A stretch of 64,000 nt of DNA. Origin: Endomychus coccineus. Its lineage: Eukaryota > Arthropoda > Insecta > Coleoptera > Endomychidae. The position numbers and the translations under genes are program-made. The notes under the pieces were generated by a model. The model was not told the DNA's origin. It worked only from the letters and a program-made list of their open reading frames with translations, and made no database searches. The DNA is taken from NCBI GenBank assembly GCA_958510875.1, contig OY294067.1:56618039-56682038 (forward strand), given 5' to 3'. Within the stretch, counting starts at the first letter, position 1. Each line of letters begins with the position of its first letter. Shown piece after piece: positions 34,321 through 45,299 of the stretch.

Positions 34321-35085
34321 TGTTTTTGAGAAAATTCACGAATCGAGGTTCTTACCAAAAGTGGAAGGAGGATATAAGTAGAGTCTGAAACCAAAAAGTT
34401 GGGACTTTACCTGCTTGCTTCCGGTCGCCATCTAGGGAAACGCGAATGACTTATCTTCGTTCCTGTTCTTTTTTTGGAAAATTTATGAGAACTAATGTAG
34501 AAAATCATTATATCTTCCATATTTAGTTTTACTTTGTTTGTAGGATTGATATTGAAAAAGTTACAGCTGTTCGAAAAAAGATTGATCATCAATTATTGTT
34601 CAACTATTAAATGAAACTTCCTGGTGTGAAACTGTGAATAAAAATTTAGAAGACATAATTACCTCAAAGTTGAATGTTCAAAGTATTTTCTGTCACTAAT
34701 AGTTTTGAAGCTGTGGACGCGCGAATTCGAATTTCAGCGCTTGCACGCCCTCGTATCTTGCTCCACCTGATCTACTGGTCTAATCATGCTTAGGACTGAC
34801 TTTGCGGCTCTATAACATTAGAACAGCTTTTACTTTCACAATTTCAAACCTATAGGAGAAAATATAATCAGAAATGAAAGAAAACATTAATTTCGACTAC
34901 TGTAGTTCTATAAATTTTCCAAAAAAACGAACAGGAACAGAGATACAACGTCATTTGCGTCTTCCAAGATGGCGGCTGGAAGCCTGCAGGTGCAGTCCCG
35001 AATTTTTGGTTTTAGAACCTACCCAATGCCACCTTCCACTTTGGGCGAAAATCTCGATTCGCACATTTTTTCGAAAACTTTACAT
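34321..35085. mobile_element. Fold-back element with 180-bp arms
   Basis: Arms at about 34321-34497 and 34903-35085 are imperfect reverse complements: GGTCGCCATCTAGGGAAACG on the left pairs with CGTCTTCCAAGATGGCGGC on the right, and TTCGTTCCTGTTC with GAACAGGAACAGA. The loop is about 400 bp without coding. The family is not recognised; the outer borders are unclear and may reach 34180 and 35350. Confidence 0.6.
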
Positions 35086-35489
35086 TGTCTTCTGCCTAGA
35101 TGACTAGGCAAATACCACGATATTTTGGTGTTTGGTGGGTTTTGCACTAGAGCAGCTTATACCCATATCATGTCCAACACTCGAAATTTCCCGCAGTGCT
35201 TGAAGTTCGCAAGGTGGATACTTCGTACGTGCTCCAGTATCCTGATTTTTTTCACTTTCACAGACCAAGCTTAATTTACGCGTGACGGAGTGGTTCAAGT
35301 TCAACATACAAGTTTGACCCCAGAAGATTCGCACGAAACCAGGAAATCCCGCAAATACAGTTCAGCCTAAACGTACAGGCAGCAACAGTTGAAGATAAAA
35401 TTATTGGTCCTTTTTTTCTTCCATGAATTTTAAATGACGACACTCTTCCTGCAGAAAGATGTGCCTAGCTTATTGGGAAATATAGGCTT
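35086..35489. other. Intergenic, no recognised feature
   Basis: Nothing recognised; possibly the outer flank of the fold-back at 34321-35085. Confidence 0.35.
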
Positions 35490-36260
35490 GAAAGCACATG
35501 TGGTTCATGCATGACGCAGCGATCTCGAGAACCCCTGAGTAACGACTCTTATTCCATTTCAGCGCAAATTTCCGAAAATTCTTCGGAGAAGCGGTAATAA
35601 GCGACCCTAATAACCCTCGAGTAACAATTTTCACTTCATTTCGACTAAAATTTCCAAAAATGCCTAGGAGGAGAAGAAACATCAGTAGCGTTCCGCCCCC
35701 AGGTGCATGGAGGAAGTTCTTAAACATGATATTCGTAATCAGCGACATCGAAACCCCTCGAGTAACCAGTTTCAGTCCATTTCAGCGCAAATTTCCAAAA
35801 ATGCCTAGGAGGACAGGTAACATTCAGGCATTATACTCCCAGTAGCATGGCGGAAGTTTTTAGACATGATTCGTAATCAGCGATCTTGGAAACCTCCGAG
35901 TGACAATGTTCACTCCATTTCGCGCAAATTAAAAAAAATGCCTAGGAGGAGAGGTAACATTCAGGGTGCTCTACTTCCAGGTGCATGGAGGAACTTTTTA
36001 AACATGATATTCGTAATCAGAGACTTCAAGAACTCCCGGGTAACAATTTTCACTCAATTCCAGCGCAAATTTCCAAAAATTCCTCCGAGGGAGGGTAACA
36101 TACTCGAAAACCCCCGAGTAACAACTTTCATTCCATTCCAACGAAAATTTTCCTCGGAGAAGAGGTAAAATCCAAAGCATTACTGCTCCCAAGGTGCATG
36201 GAGTAAATTTTTTAACATCATATTTGTAATCAGGCCCGAGTAACAATTTCCAGCTAATTC
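35490..36260. repeat. Diverged tandem array, period about 140 bp
   Basis: Units share TTTCAGCGCAAATTTCC, AATGCCTAGGAGGAGAGG, CAGGTGCATGGAGGAA and CGTAATCAGCGAC. The GCGCAA word recurs at 35572, 35785, 35922 and 36063, so spacings are near 140 bp apart from one shortened unit. The AGCGAC...CTCGAGTAAC segment is the reverse complement of the GTTACTCGAGGGCTTTTGGGGTCGCTGA segment in the array at 37.87-38.49 kb, here abbreviated. The two arrays are therefore one family in opposite orientation. The units are diverged, unlike the fresh array downstream. Confidence 0.75.
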
Positions 36261-37596
36261 TCTCAAATATTGCTTGATGAAATAAATTTGTTAAATAAAA
36301 CCATATAATTGACCATAAATTGTTGAATAAAAAGGAAAAACAAGAGATCGAACCTTTTCGTTATCGGCCTCTGGTTCAGGGAACTTTTCCGAACATTTTG
36401 ACAACAAAATAAACTCAACTCATACTCCGCAGCAAAATTCGCTGATTTTTATAAATTTTAAGCTATTTTTACAGCACTAAATCAGAATTATTTAGCTCAA
36501 TTGTTGAGCAGTGTATATGAAGATATCAGAGAATCAAAAAGGAATGATTCTATTATCTAACAATATTTGAACGTATTCAGACTGATCAAATGCGCCAGCA
36601 ATCGACTTGTGTATAAAGAAAAGCTGGATTTTAATCATCCATTATTTTCTAATTACGTAGAAACACTAATAAACGGTAGATCTGTTGAAATAATTAACAC
36701 CCCAGACTTTATCACACTAATTGAATAGTGAATCAGGTTCATGTTATCATGTTTCATAATTATTGTTGTCATTGTTTGCAAAATCAAATTCCTCGACTAT
36801 TCTTGGCGACGTGGCTATCACTTTCTAGTGTTCAGTTGTTTATAATTATTGTTGAAAAGACTACACCGCATTTATCATTACTAGTTCATGGCACATTCGT
36901 TGTTCAGATTCCAGAATTACTTTCACAGTTTTTCATAACTCTCAGATTATTCAACTGTATCAGAATCTACTGAAATACTAATTATTATTGATACATAATT
37001 TTTCATTCATTACATAGGATCTGTACTCACTAGCAGCTATGAATAATTTCGAGTTGCAATAAATCGTTGACTTTTTTTCATTTTTATATTTTCATAAAAA
37101 GGTTATCTTATTGTTTTTAAAATCAGTGAAATGATGAATAATTATTGATCACATGCAACCCCATATAAATCTATTTTAAAGCCGTATTTTTGAAATCTTT
37201 TCGTTGACTGCAGATTCGAGATAAGCATCATCGGTATCAGACAGGTAGGTACTAACTTCATAGAAGTAAGTACTGGGAGTCCTAATGAATTATATTTCAT
37301 AAAATTTGTAACTTCCATAATTCATTGAAAATGTTAACAAAATTGTGTCACTTCTGGGCAAACGATAATACATCAAAAATTACGCGAATTAATAACAAAA
37401 TTAAAAAATTGTAAACAACGTTCGTTATCTCCTGGATGCAAAACTTGGACTAGTTTTGGATGGTAAGTTCTTTGACGACCTGTACGTTTTCCAAATCATA
37501 GGGTGAGGAATATTAATAATGCGAGAAGGGCTGATAAGACTCATGTATCTTATTTAGCTGTACAAATAATCTAAGAATAGGTCTTGTTATATTTCG
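36261..37596. other. Intergenic, mostly unrecognised, with one 60-codon open stretch
   Basis: AT-rich. On the + strand 36542-36729 is open and ends in a stop; its peptide includes LFSNYVETLINGRSVEIINT and has a less AT-driven look than its surroundings. I do not recognise it, and no start or splice context decides whether it is a gene remnant. Confidence 0.3.
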
Positions 37597-39150
37597 TACT
37601 AGTCGTGGAAACGAGGCACTAAAAATGGCCAAAATTCGAAAAATTTGAACAGTAAGACGGATTTGAATGCGATTTTTTGCATTCGATTCGTTAGAGCTTC
37701 AGCAAACTTTGTGACCTAAATTGATTTATAAGAAATTAAAAATATGCAATTTGCATAAATAATATGCATTTTAAATTGACCGTAAATACTAAATTCACAA
37801 TTCAGTTAATAGTGATGAAAATGATTCCAAATTCGTTACTCGGGAGTTTTTGTGGTCGTTGACCACGAATATCGCGACAGAATCGGTCTCCGAGGTACCT
37901 GGTGTCCAGAGTGAACGGTATCCCCGTCGTCTCCTAGAGTTATCGGAAAATTCGTTATATAATCAGTTCAACCTCGTTACTCGAGGGCTTTTGGGGTCGC
38001 TGAACATAAATATCGCGACAGAATCGGTCTCCGAGGTACCTGGTGCCCAGAGTGAACGGTATCCCCGTCGTCTCCTAGAGTTATCGGAAAATTCGTTATA
38101 TAATCAGTTCAACCTCGTTACTCGAGGGCTTTTGGGGTCGCTGAACATAAATATCGCGACAGAATCGGTCTCCGAGGTACCTGGTGCCCAGAGTGAACGG
38201 TATCCCCGTCGTCTCCTAGAGTTATCGGAAAATTCATTATATAATCAGTTCAACCTCGTTACTCGAGGGCTTTTGGGGTCGCTGAACATAAATATGGCGA
38301 CAGAATCGGTCTCCGAGGTACCTGGTGCCCAGAGTGAACGGTATCCCCGTCGTCTCCTAGAGTTATCGGAAAATTCGTTATATAATCAGTTCAACCTCGT
38401 TACTCGAGGGCTTTTGGGGTCGCTGAACATAAATATCGCGACAGAATCGGTCTCCGAGGTACCTGGTGCCCAGAGTGAATGGTATCCTCGTTGTCCTCGT
38501 GAAGAAAATACAAGTACACGGTATTGATATAGTGTACGCACACTGTAGAAGAATACGAAGAACTTCTAACCTGCAGCCCCTTACGGAGAGTTTACATTTT
38601 GTCTTCCCCTCGCAAGACACCACAGAACCGCATCCTCATGTATCGTATCACTGCTACCAACTGTATTTAAAGCGCCAAATTAAAAAAAAAAGCTTCAGAA
38701 GATACATTTTGTAAGACTGGTCATCAGAATTGACACCTTTTGTACAACATTTGAGTGCATAATTTACAAGCTTGTACAAAGCTTCAGTAAAAATCATGTA
38801 ATAAAAACATTAATTTATGGGGACAACGAGGCTGCCGTTCACCCTGGGCACCAGGTACTTTGGAGATCTATTTTGTTGTGATATTCGTGTTCAGCGACCC
38901 CTAAAACCCTCCGAGTAACGGGTTTGGAATCATTTTCATCACTATGAACTGAATTGTGAATTTAGTATTTACGGTCAATTTAAAATGCAATTATAAAATT
39001 GAAATTGAATATTTTCTTATAGATCAATTTAGGTCACAAAGTTTCCTGAAGCTCTAACGAATCGAATGCAAAAAACCTCATTCAGATCCGTCTTTCTGTT
39101 CACATTTTTCGAACTTCAGTGCTTCGTTTCCGCGACTATACTAAAACGTT
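37597..39150. mobile_element. Fold-back element carrying a fresh 141-bp tandem array
   Basis: Inverted arms of about 320 bp (37597-37930 and 38821-39150) pair over GTGGAAACGAGGCACT against its relative near 39110-39135, CATTCGATTCGTTAGAGCTTC against its complement near 39051-39071, and AATTGACCGTAAATACTAAA against 38958-38977. The left arm continues into the array at 37871-38490. About 330 bp of unrelated sequence separates array and right arm. It has the same GGTCGCTGA word as the element at 4.5-6.3 kb. There is no transposase. Confidence 0.8.
37871..38490 (+). repeat. 141-bp minisatellite, about 4.5 near-identical units, open in one frame
   Basis: The word ATCGCGACAG (once ATGGCGACAG) starts at 37871, 38012, 38153, 38294 and 38435, exactly 141 bp apart each time. 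Units differ by only a few bases. Because 141 is 47 codons, a 225-codon frame (37850-38527) stays open and yields a 47-residue repeat containing SVSEVPGAQSERYPRRLLEL. I regard the frame as a by-product: the first residues are not preceded by a convincing start context and the flank is the arm of a fold-back. Confidence 0.9.
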
Positions 39151-39424
39151 ATAATTCCTATTTCGATTTCGCCTATGTGCAGGACCATTTTCCAAAACAA
39201 ATCAATTGAATTTTTATGAATTTGGCGAAAGATGGTTGTCTTGCGTTTGGAATACGTATACGGTATTCTTCTGCAACGGAATTTCCGTTACAAAACCCAT
39301 AAAAAAATTGATATACGCCTCTTCCTGCTTGGTAAATCGAAATGGCAATATATTAACTATAATAACAAAAACATCTAAAATCACTGTTTGTTTCAATAAA
39401 GAAAATTGGAACGCAACTAATTAA

Positions 39425-40612
39425 CTAAATTACTTGTTCAAAATTTATTTCATTTCTCAACATAATTTCGATTCCTCCCGAATAATATGATTCTGGCAAT
39501 CCATCAAAATAGGCGTTTGTTCCAGGGATGACCTCAGCGTTGGAGTCAAATTTCTTTCCGTCGAAACATTTCTTCAAGTTTGGAAATAGATAAAAATTGC
39601 AGGAGGCCAAATCTGGAGAATATAGTGGATGAGGAACCAATTCGTAGCGCAATTCAAGCAATTTTGTCAATTCGACTGCGGACCTGTGCGCCGGTGCGTT
39701 GTGCTGGTGGAAGAGCACATTTTTCCTTGCCAAATGAGGCCTCTTTCGCTCCAAATCGGCGTCGAAGATCAAACAGCTCTGCATTATATACGCAGGTGAT
39801 CGTTTTGCCCTTTTCAAGGTAATCGATATGGACGATGTCGTGTGCATCCCAAAAACGTGTCACCATGACTTTGTTGGCCGATAACTCACTTTGGCCTTTT
39901 TCGGCTTCGATTCGCCCGGACAAGTCCACTGTTTCGACTGTTCTTTGGTCTCTGGTGTGTTTTGATGGATCCATGTTCCGCCCACGGTTACCAAACGGCG
40001 CAAAAGTCCTTCTTATCGTGCTTGAACTTCGCCAAATACTCCTTTGAAGTTGTCACACGGTCGCGTTTGTTGTCAACAGAGAGCAAATGCGGCACCCATC
40101 TGGCATATCTCTCTCATATTCGAAAATGTATGCAGAATGTTCCGTACTCTTTCGGTTGAGATTCCTATAGCCTCAGCAATCTCGTGCACTTTAATTCGCC
40201 GATCGTCCAATATCATACCATGAATTTTATCGACGATTTCTGGCCATTTAACTTCAATTGGACGCCCAGAACGTAGGGCGTCCTCTGTGGTCATACTACC
40301 ACAATGAAAATCTGTAAATCGCTTGTGAATCTTTCCAATCGATGGTAAAGAGTCCCCATAATGATTAACAAGCGTTGCTTTGGTTTGCGTAATGTTTTTT
40401 CCAAGCAAGAAATAATGTTTAATCAAGATGCGAAATTCACTTTTTTCCACGTATACAAAAATTGTGAAGGTGTCAAGGTAGAACTGAATAACATGAGTCT
40501 GAAAATTGTAATACGTTCTAGTTAAAGATGATAGATCACAAATGTCACATGGGATTTTCGATTGGGTCGCTATCTGTCTTATTTTTCAGGAACTTTTCAC
40601 CTTGCCCTTGTA
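39425..40612 (-). pseudogene. mariner element, transposase broken, 3' repeat missing
   Basis: Minus strand. The N-terminal helix-turn-helix part (40450-40073) reads MEKSEFRILIKHYFLLGKN ... and includes SGRPIEVKWPEIV and a second HTH. After shifts, 39974-39654 carries VTRFWDAHDIVHIDYLEKGK and 39780-39425 the C-terminus. The second catalytic site reads FHQHNAPAH (D to H) and the third YSPDLASCNFY (D to N), so it cannot transpose. The 5' end has the terminal repeat AAGGGCAAGGTGAAAAGTT (about 40590-40610) beside TA. At the 3' end homology stops just after the frame, without the terminal repeat. Closest in the window is the stump at 13470-13790. Confidence 0.88.
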
Positions 40613-40639
40613 TTTCAGTATTACTTAATTCCATAATCT

Positions 40640-41040
40640 GTCTTCTAAATTTGCAATACACCTCGTTTATAGATTTAAGAACAAGCTAAAAAACCGTCTA
40701 GGCAAGACTTTGATAAAGTTTCCGACATTGACAAATTCGGAATTTACAAAATCGATTATGAGACGTGTTTAAGTGTTTAATATGCTATGTGGGCCAAACT
40801 AGAAGGAATGTTATAACTCATTATAAGGAACGTTTTGCCCATATAAAGAAAAATAAAAGTGAAAAAACAGCCGAATGGTGATACAGGTCACAACATTTCT
40901 CAAGGAAGTACTTTTGAAACAAAGTTCGGCCAAATATCTAGGTAGTTTAGATTAGAAGGGTGGAGAAGCTTAAGCGAAAAAACAATTTATTAAATTCAGA
41001 TTTGATAAATCTAAATTCAATAAAAATACAAAATGGTACA
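40640..41040 (+). pseudogene. Penelope-like GIY-YIG fragment
   Basis: The + strand shows DKVSDIDKFGIYKIDYETC, then after a shift a VGQ-type segment, HYKERFAHIKKNKSEKTAEW, GHNISQ-like words, KYLGSLD and a basic C-terminus. This is a GIY-YIG domain with the first cysteine of the CxxC pair changed to Y. The sequence family matches 10249-10570. Stops and shifts make it non-functional, and there is no reverse transcriptase. Confidence 0.65.
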
Positions 41041-41159
41041 ATAGGTCGTTCACGGCAAGAGAATAACTAAAAAAAACTATTAGAATTGATGGTAGGTTGC
41101 ATACATTTTTTAAAATTTTTATTTATATTATATGAGATAAATATTTCGTATTTGATTCA

Positions 41160-41480
41160 AAGTAATTAGTTTAGATACATCATTCTTCATGCTGTTAAAG
41201 AAGATTGGTTTGTCGATGGTGAAGAAGTTATATCTTCATCAAATGCCCAGATTAGTGATTATGACAGTTTCCTGAAATGGTTTGAAAATTGCTTATTGAA
41301 GAACTTAGCTGAACCATCTCCAATTATAATGTACAATGCTTCTCACCATAGCATGTTACTGAAGTAAACACCGAACAGCTAATGGACCAAAGCTACCATT
41401 CAGGACTGGTTAAGTAAAATTCGTCGAGATTTTTGCAAATTGTTGTATGGATTTACGACAGTAGTTTGCAAAGCGTTTTA
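41160..41480 (+). pseudogene. Tc1/mariner-like DDE transposase fragment
   Basis: The + strand reads ILHAVKEDWFVDGEEVISSS, then FLKWFENCLLKNLAEPSP, IIMYNASHHSMLL and, after a stop, TIQDWL. It follows the pattern of insect DDE transposases in which a catalytic D lies in VxDNAxYH; here it is YNASHH, so the D is lost. The pieces on either side are missing. Confidence 0.5.
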
Positions 41481-41534
41481 TATCGCTAGCATCTTTTGAC
41501 CTTATATTTATCGTACATGTTTGTCCTCTTATGT

Positions 41535-41935
41535 TCATGTTACGTTGGTAACAATTACCGTTTCTGTAAGTATTGTTACGGGTATGTTTCGTATATGAAA
41601 TGCTTCTGGTGGAGCTGCTCCATAATGTAACAAAGCAGCTTCTTCTACTGCACCGCCCATTGCCTCTTCTAGAGTCGGGTAGTTTTTGGATTTAATCATT
41701 GTACAGAAGATATAGTTATTCCGTAATCCGTTCGAAAAAATATGTATTGCTGTCTTCTCATTCACTCTGTTCAGAATTCCTGTCGCCTCGTCAGGACCTG
41801 GAGTTTATGCCAAAGTTCAATCTAATAATAATGTTTCAATCATTGTTCCATACTCATCTATTGTTTTATTTCCTTGCTGTGTTATGAAATTCATTGTTCA
41901 ATGCTGACTCTGACTTTCATTCGAACAAGTGTATT
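41535..41935 (-). pseudogene. LTR-retrotransposon gag fragment
   Basis: The minus strand encodes NEKTAIHIFSNGLRNNYIFC, TMIKSKNYPTLEEAMGGAVE and EAALLHYG, which follow the gag capsid-like pattern (xIFxxGLxxxxRxxVxxxxPxTLxEA...A) of Gypsy-type elements. Upstream on the same strand (41935-41770) are words such as LNNEFHNTQQGNKTIDEYG across small shifts. No LTR, protease or polymerase is attached. Confidence 0.5.
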
Positions 41936-42309
41936 TTAGTATCTTGAATTAAAGCGTGTTTTTAAGTTTCAGTTGGGTTGATGGTGACATTCGTAATTTT
42001 GAGATATAATTATTTGAAAAAAAAATTCTCCAGTGTAATCCAAAATATGGCTTAATAATTTGATAACATCAATTAACTGACGAATAACCCCGTTACTACC
42101 ATTAATTACTGGTAGTTATGAAGTAATTTTCAGCGGATAAAGGTGTTTCTTATTTGTTATAAAGTTGTGATCAATGCAATTCCTAAAACTCATCAATTTC
42201 TACGAAGTCGGAGATGTAATTCCCTTAGATGATCTTGACTAGAAAAATCAAGATATCTCGAACAGAAAGCTTTCTAGCAAAACTTATCAGGAATACTTTT
42301 TTGATTATC
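41936..42309. other. Intergenic, no recognised feature
   Basis: Contains a short inverted relative of the family B PLE flank near 42121-42170; otherwise nothing. Confidence 0.35.
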
Positions 42310-42311
42310 TA

Positions 42312-43236
42312 CGAGCTCTGGCTATTAAATAACGAGAGTGCTTATGAAAAAGAGTTTTATTTTAAAAATTATTCTACATCGAATGCTCCCCTTCAATGTA
42401 CTCCCCTCCCCTCGCCACACACCGTTCCATTCGTTTTTTCCATCGGTCGAAGCAATGCTGGAAGTCTTCTTTTGTAAGAGCATTTAGGAGCTCCGCTGAT
42501 TTCCGCTTCACCACTTCCATCGACTTGAACCGGGTTCCTTTTAGAGCAGACTTGATTTTCGGAAACAGGAAAAAGTCACAGGGTGCTAAATCAGGCGAGT
42601 ACGGCGCGTGTTCGAGCACTGGAGTGCCTTTAGCGGCTAAATAAAGCTTCCTAGAAGGCGCAGTATGGACAGGTGCGTTGTTGTTATTGGGACCAACTTC
42701 GCACAAACTTTCTTCATGTTCAACTCGTCATGTAAAATTTTTCCGAAAGTTTCTTTATCGACGTTTAAAGTCTCAGCAATCATCCGAATGTTCATACGAC
42801 GATCTCTGCGCACAATTTCATTGATTTTGGTCACTGTTTGTGGAGTTGAAACAAAGACAGGTCGACCTGGACGTTGATCATCTTCGGTCCTCTCTCGACC
42901 TTCAGAAAACCGTTTATAACATTCGGAAACAAGCGTACGATATCTATCTCGTACCATAGGCCTCTGTCAACAACTTATAGCACGCAGTCGGAGTTTTATT
43001 TAATTTAACGAGAAATATCACGTGTTTTTCGTCACACAATGTTATCGGCACGAGAAAAAAACACGTTCGTTTCTAACCTCTATAGAAAAAATACTACTAC
43101 AGTGACAAAAACGTGTTCTCGTACTGGAATAGTTGAAACTTCCAGCTATCCAACGCTGCATTCGACCCCCCCCCACTCCTACTTCTCTAGGACGCCTTCT
43201 GTGCGCGTAGTCTCGTTATTTAATAGCCAGACCTCG
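42312..43236 (-). pseudogene. mariner element with intact ends and internal deletion
   Basis: Terminal repeats CGAGCTCTGGCTATTAAATA (left) and its counterpart ending ...ATAGCCAGACCTCG (right) are flanked by TA at 42310-42311 and 43237-43238. The minus strand encodes the N-terminal part (42957-42637: RFSEGRERTEDDQRPGRP, then INEIVRRDRRMNIRMIAE) and the C-terminal part (42706-42374: NNNNAPVHTA, APYSPDLAPCDFFLFPKIKS). The third catalytic D (APCD) is kept, but the region with the first is deleted and the second reads NNNNAP instead of a DNAP form. The frames overlap by a shift at the join. Inactive, but mobilisable in principle by a related transposase. Confidence 0.88.
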
Positions 43237-43289
43237 TATACTTTGACTAGACGAGAGGAAAACCTTCAATGTTCGAAGAACATCATGTG

Positions 43290-43570
43290 GGGCAGCGGTG
43301 AAAAGTTATGAGAGTGGTAAAGGTTTGGAGGTTATAAGCATGAAGTCTGGAAGGGAGAAATCCGGAGCTCTCAAGCTTGACAATGAAAGGGTGACTAGCT
43401 TGAGCTCGCCTAGTCCGCCTATCTAGTATATCACGTGGTGGAATAACAGGCGAGATTCCTGATGGTCACCGACATTGGAAATATCTATAGAAAAGGGAGA
43501 GAGCACACACCTTTCTACGATGTTCTAGAGAGATCAATGAATTCGTAAATGTGACATCTTTAGCTAGTTT
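43290..43570 (-). pseudogene. Non-LTR retrotransposon C-terminal fragment (family L1)
   Basis: The reverse complement of this stretch parallels 22020-22260: GGCGGACTAG(A/G)..GAGCTCAAGC, TTTATTGTCAAGCT/TTTCATTGTCAAGCT and TATTCTACCACG/TATTCCACCACG. It is a minus-strand piece of the family at 14990, 20930 and 23330. Confidence 0.6.
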
Positions 43571-44542
43571 GCATACGAACTAATCCTCATAACTAGGCCA
43601 CTGTATTTATCTCAAAATCTTTTTGTGAAAAAAGTTCTAATTGTTTACAAGGTAATTTAGAAAATGCAATAGGTATTCACAACATCAACAGCATTTCATA
43701 TTAAAGGCTCATATTATATATAGATTTTCTAACGTTTACATAAGTTATGAACGAAGAAATGGTAACACCCTGTATATTACAATCATACATTTGAACCGCA
43801 GATCGCAGAAGTATCCAAAAGCGAAAAATTGTGCTAACATACGAAGGGTGGGGGAAGTTAGTGATCGAATCAGCTAATTTGTAACATAAATCTGCTGAAG
43901 TGTTTTTGTCTGGTGGAAACTCGCCTTGTATGTGTGTATATATGCTAAATTTTACAATTACTATCGGTATTCTAGATTGTAATCCCTACATTACATTTGA
44001 ATACTCAAAAGAGGAAATCGATAGTGAAACAATATTGGATAACATTGGAAAATGTGCGTGCATATGTATGTTCTAAGGTTAAGATCAACTTGACATTTGA
44101 TAGCTGAATAAATCTGTTTATTTTATGTTATTGTTTGCGCTCAAAATCATTAACCCATGTTTCATTATAACCTATTGTGTTGCATTGAACACATTCATTG
44201 TATGTTAAATAATATCGAAAGGAATCGTCTTATCAATCGTTTAATATAATTCACATCAATTACCGACAACAATATATCTCAAAAGCTGAATTCTTCGTTC
44301 AACGACCGACTTACTCGTACCATTATACCATCAGATTAGATACATCGATTCGCGAATATCGGAGTTTTGAAGAATGCTATTTTTGGGCGCTTCTGAATGT
44401 CTATACAAAAATTTTTGTGAGTGTAGTTATTTTGTTTTCGTTACGATTACAATGTAGGAGAATCACAAATGAACACTACTCTGAATAATACACTGCAGAG
44501 AAATGTCAAAAACAAAAATTTGATTATGAAAATAAAAGATGA
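43571..44542. other. Intergenic, no recognised feature
   Basis: AT-rich. 43765-43800 (CCTGTATATTACAATCATAC) resembles 49093-49130, so a small dispersed repeat is present. Confidence 0.35.
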
Positions 44543-44580
44543 TGCAACATGTTACGCCACACAGTGGCTTCTTCAAGTGA
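44543..44580 (-). ncRNA. Hammerhead-like motif, family D, degenerate
   Basis: Minus strand: UUGAAGA core, a perfect 5-bp stem II GCCAC/GUGGC with loop UGU, GUAA in place of GAAA, and ACAUGU. It matches the motif at 32861-32897 and probably marks another PLE 3' end. Not expected to cleave. Confidence 0.4.
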
Positions 44581-45299
44581 ATAATGGTAGATCACTTCAA
44601 TCTTAAAAAAATGTTTGTAGTCTCTAGTAGACAAGACACTTAGTTCTCTTCTGGTTGCTGTTTATGTTCACAGTTGTTATTAGGGGGGAACATGTATTTG
44701 CTCCCTCGATATAATAGGTGAGCGGCGCACCCCCGAAGAGTCGCTTAGTTTTCCAGATACAGACAACTCTCGGGGTAGAAAATGAATTTGAACTGAATAT
44801 ATGTATTTTTCATTCTGCACAACTATCTGTGATAACATTTTTTGATTGAAGTGGGGGAAATATGAATTATTGACGAAAAAACTACGTTTTTCACACCAAA
44901 ATAATTACTGGGCTTATAACATTAACTTGCTCTAACTTTTTCCTACTCGATTGATGGGAAAATAAATTCGACGTGTTATTCAATTTCCTCACTATACACT
45001 ATACACCATACGTACCTATCTAGTATGACTAGAGTAGTAGTCGATCTGAAAAAAAAATCCAAATTTTCGTGGAAATATTTGTTACAAGCCTTTCTATATC
45101 TGTGTAAAAACGAGTGTGGAGACGATTAAGTCGGTTTATTATAGTCGTACGCATTTAAAATTTTGCAAATCCCTTTAACATGGTGAAAATAGGAACTGTA
45201 TTATGAGACGCGCTAACCCCCTTGCAAATGACAATTTTGACATCCATCTTCAGTTCTTCAAGTGGAACTATAGTCTTTCTTCGCATTTTGACTGGTAAT
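44581..45299. other. Intergenic, mostly unrecognised
   Basis: 45105-45290 is a copy of the dispersed repeat seen at 3640-3960 (GAGACGATTAAG, GACATCCATCTTCAGTT). Otherwise nothing is supported. Confidence 0.4.

Noticed and set aside
35490..36260. CRISPR-like repeat array
   Set aside because: Units are about 140 bp and repeat throughout, without repeat-spacer structure, and the sequence is clearly eukaryotic.
36728..36973. 81-codon + strand frame as a gene
   Set aside because: Hydrophobic, AT-driven composition and no recognised motif or splice context.
37850..38527. 225-codon open frame read as a repeat protein
   Set aside because: It is generated by a 141-bp minisatellite inside a fold-back element; there is no start context or splice support and no family resemblance.
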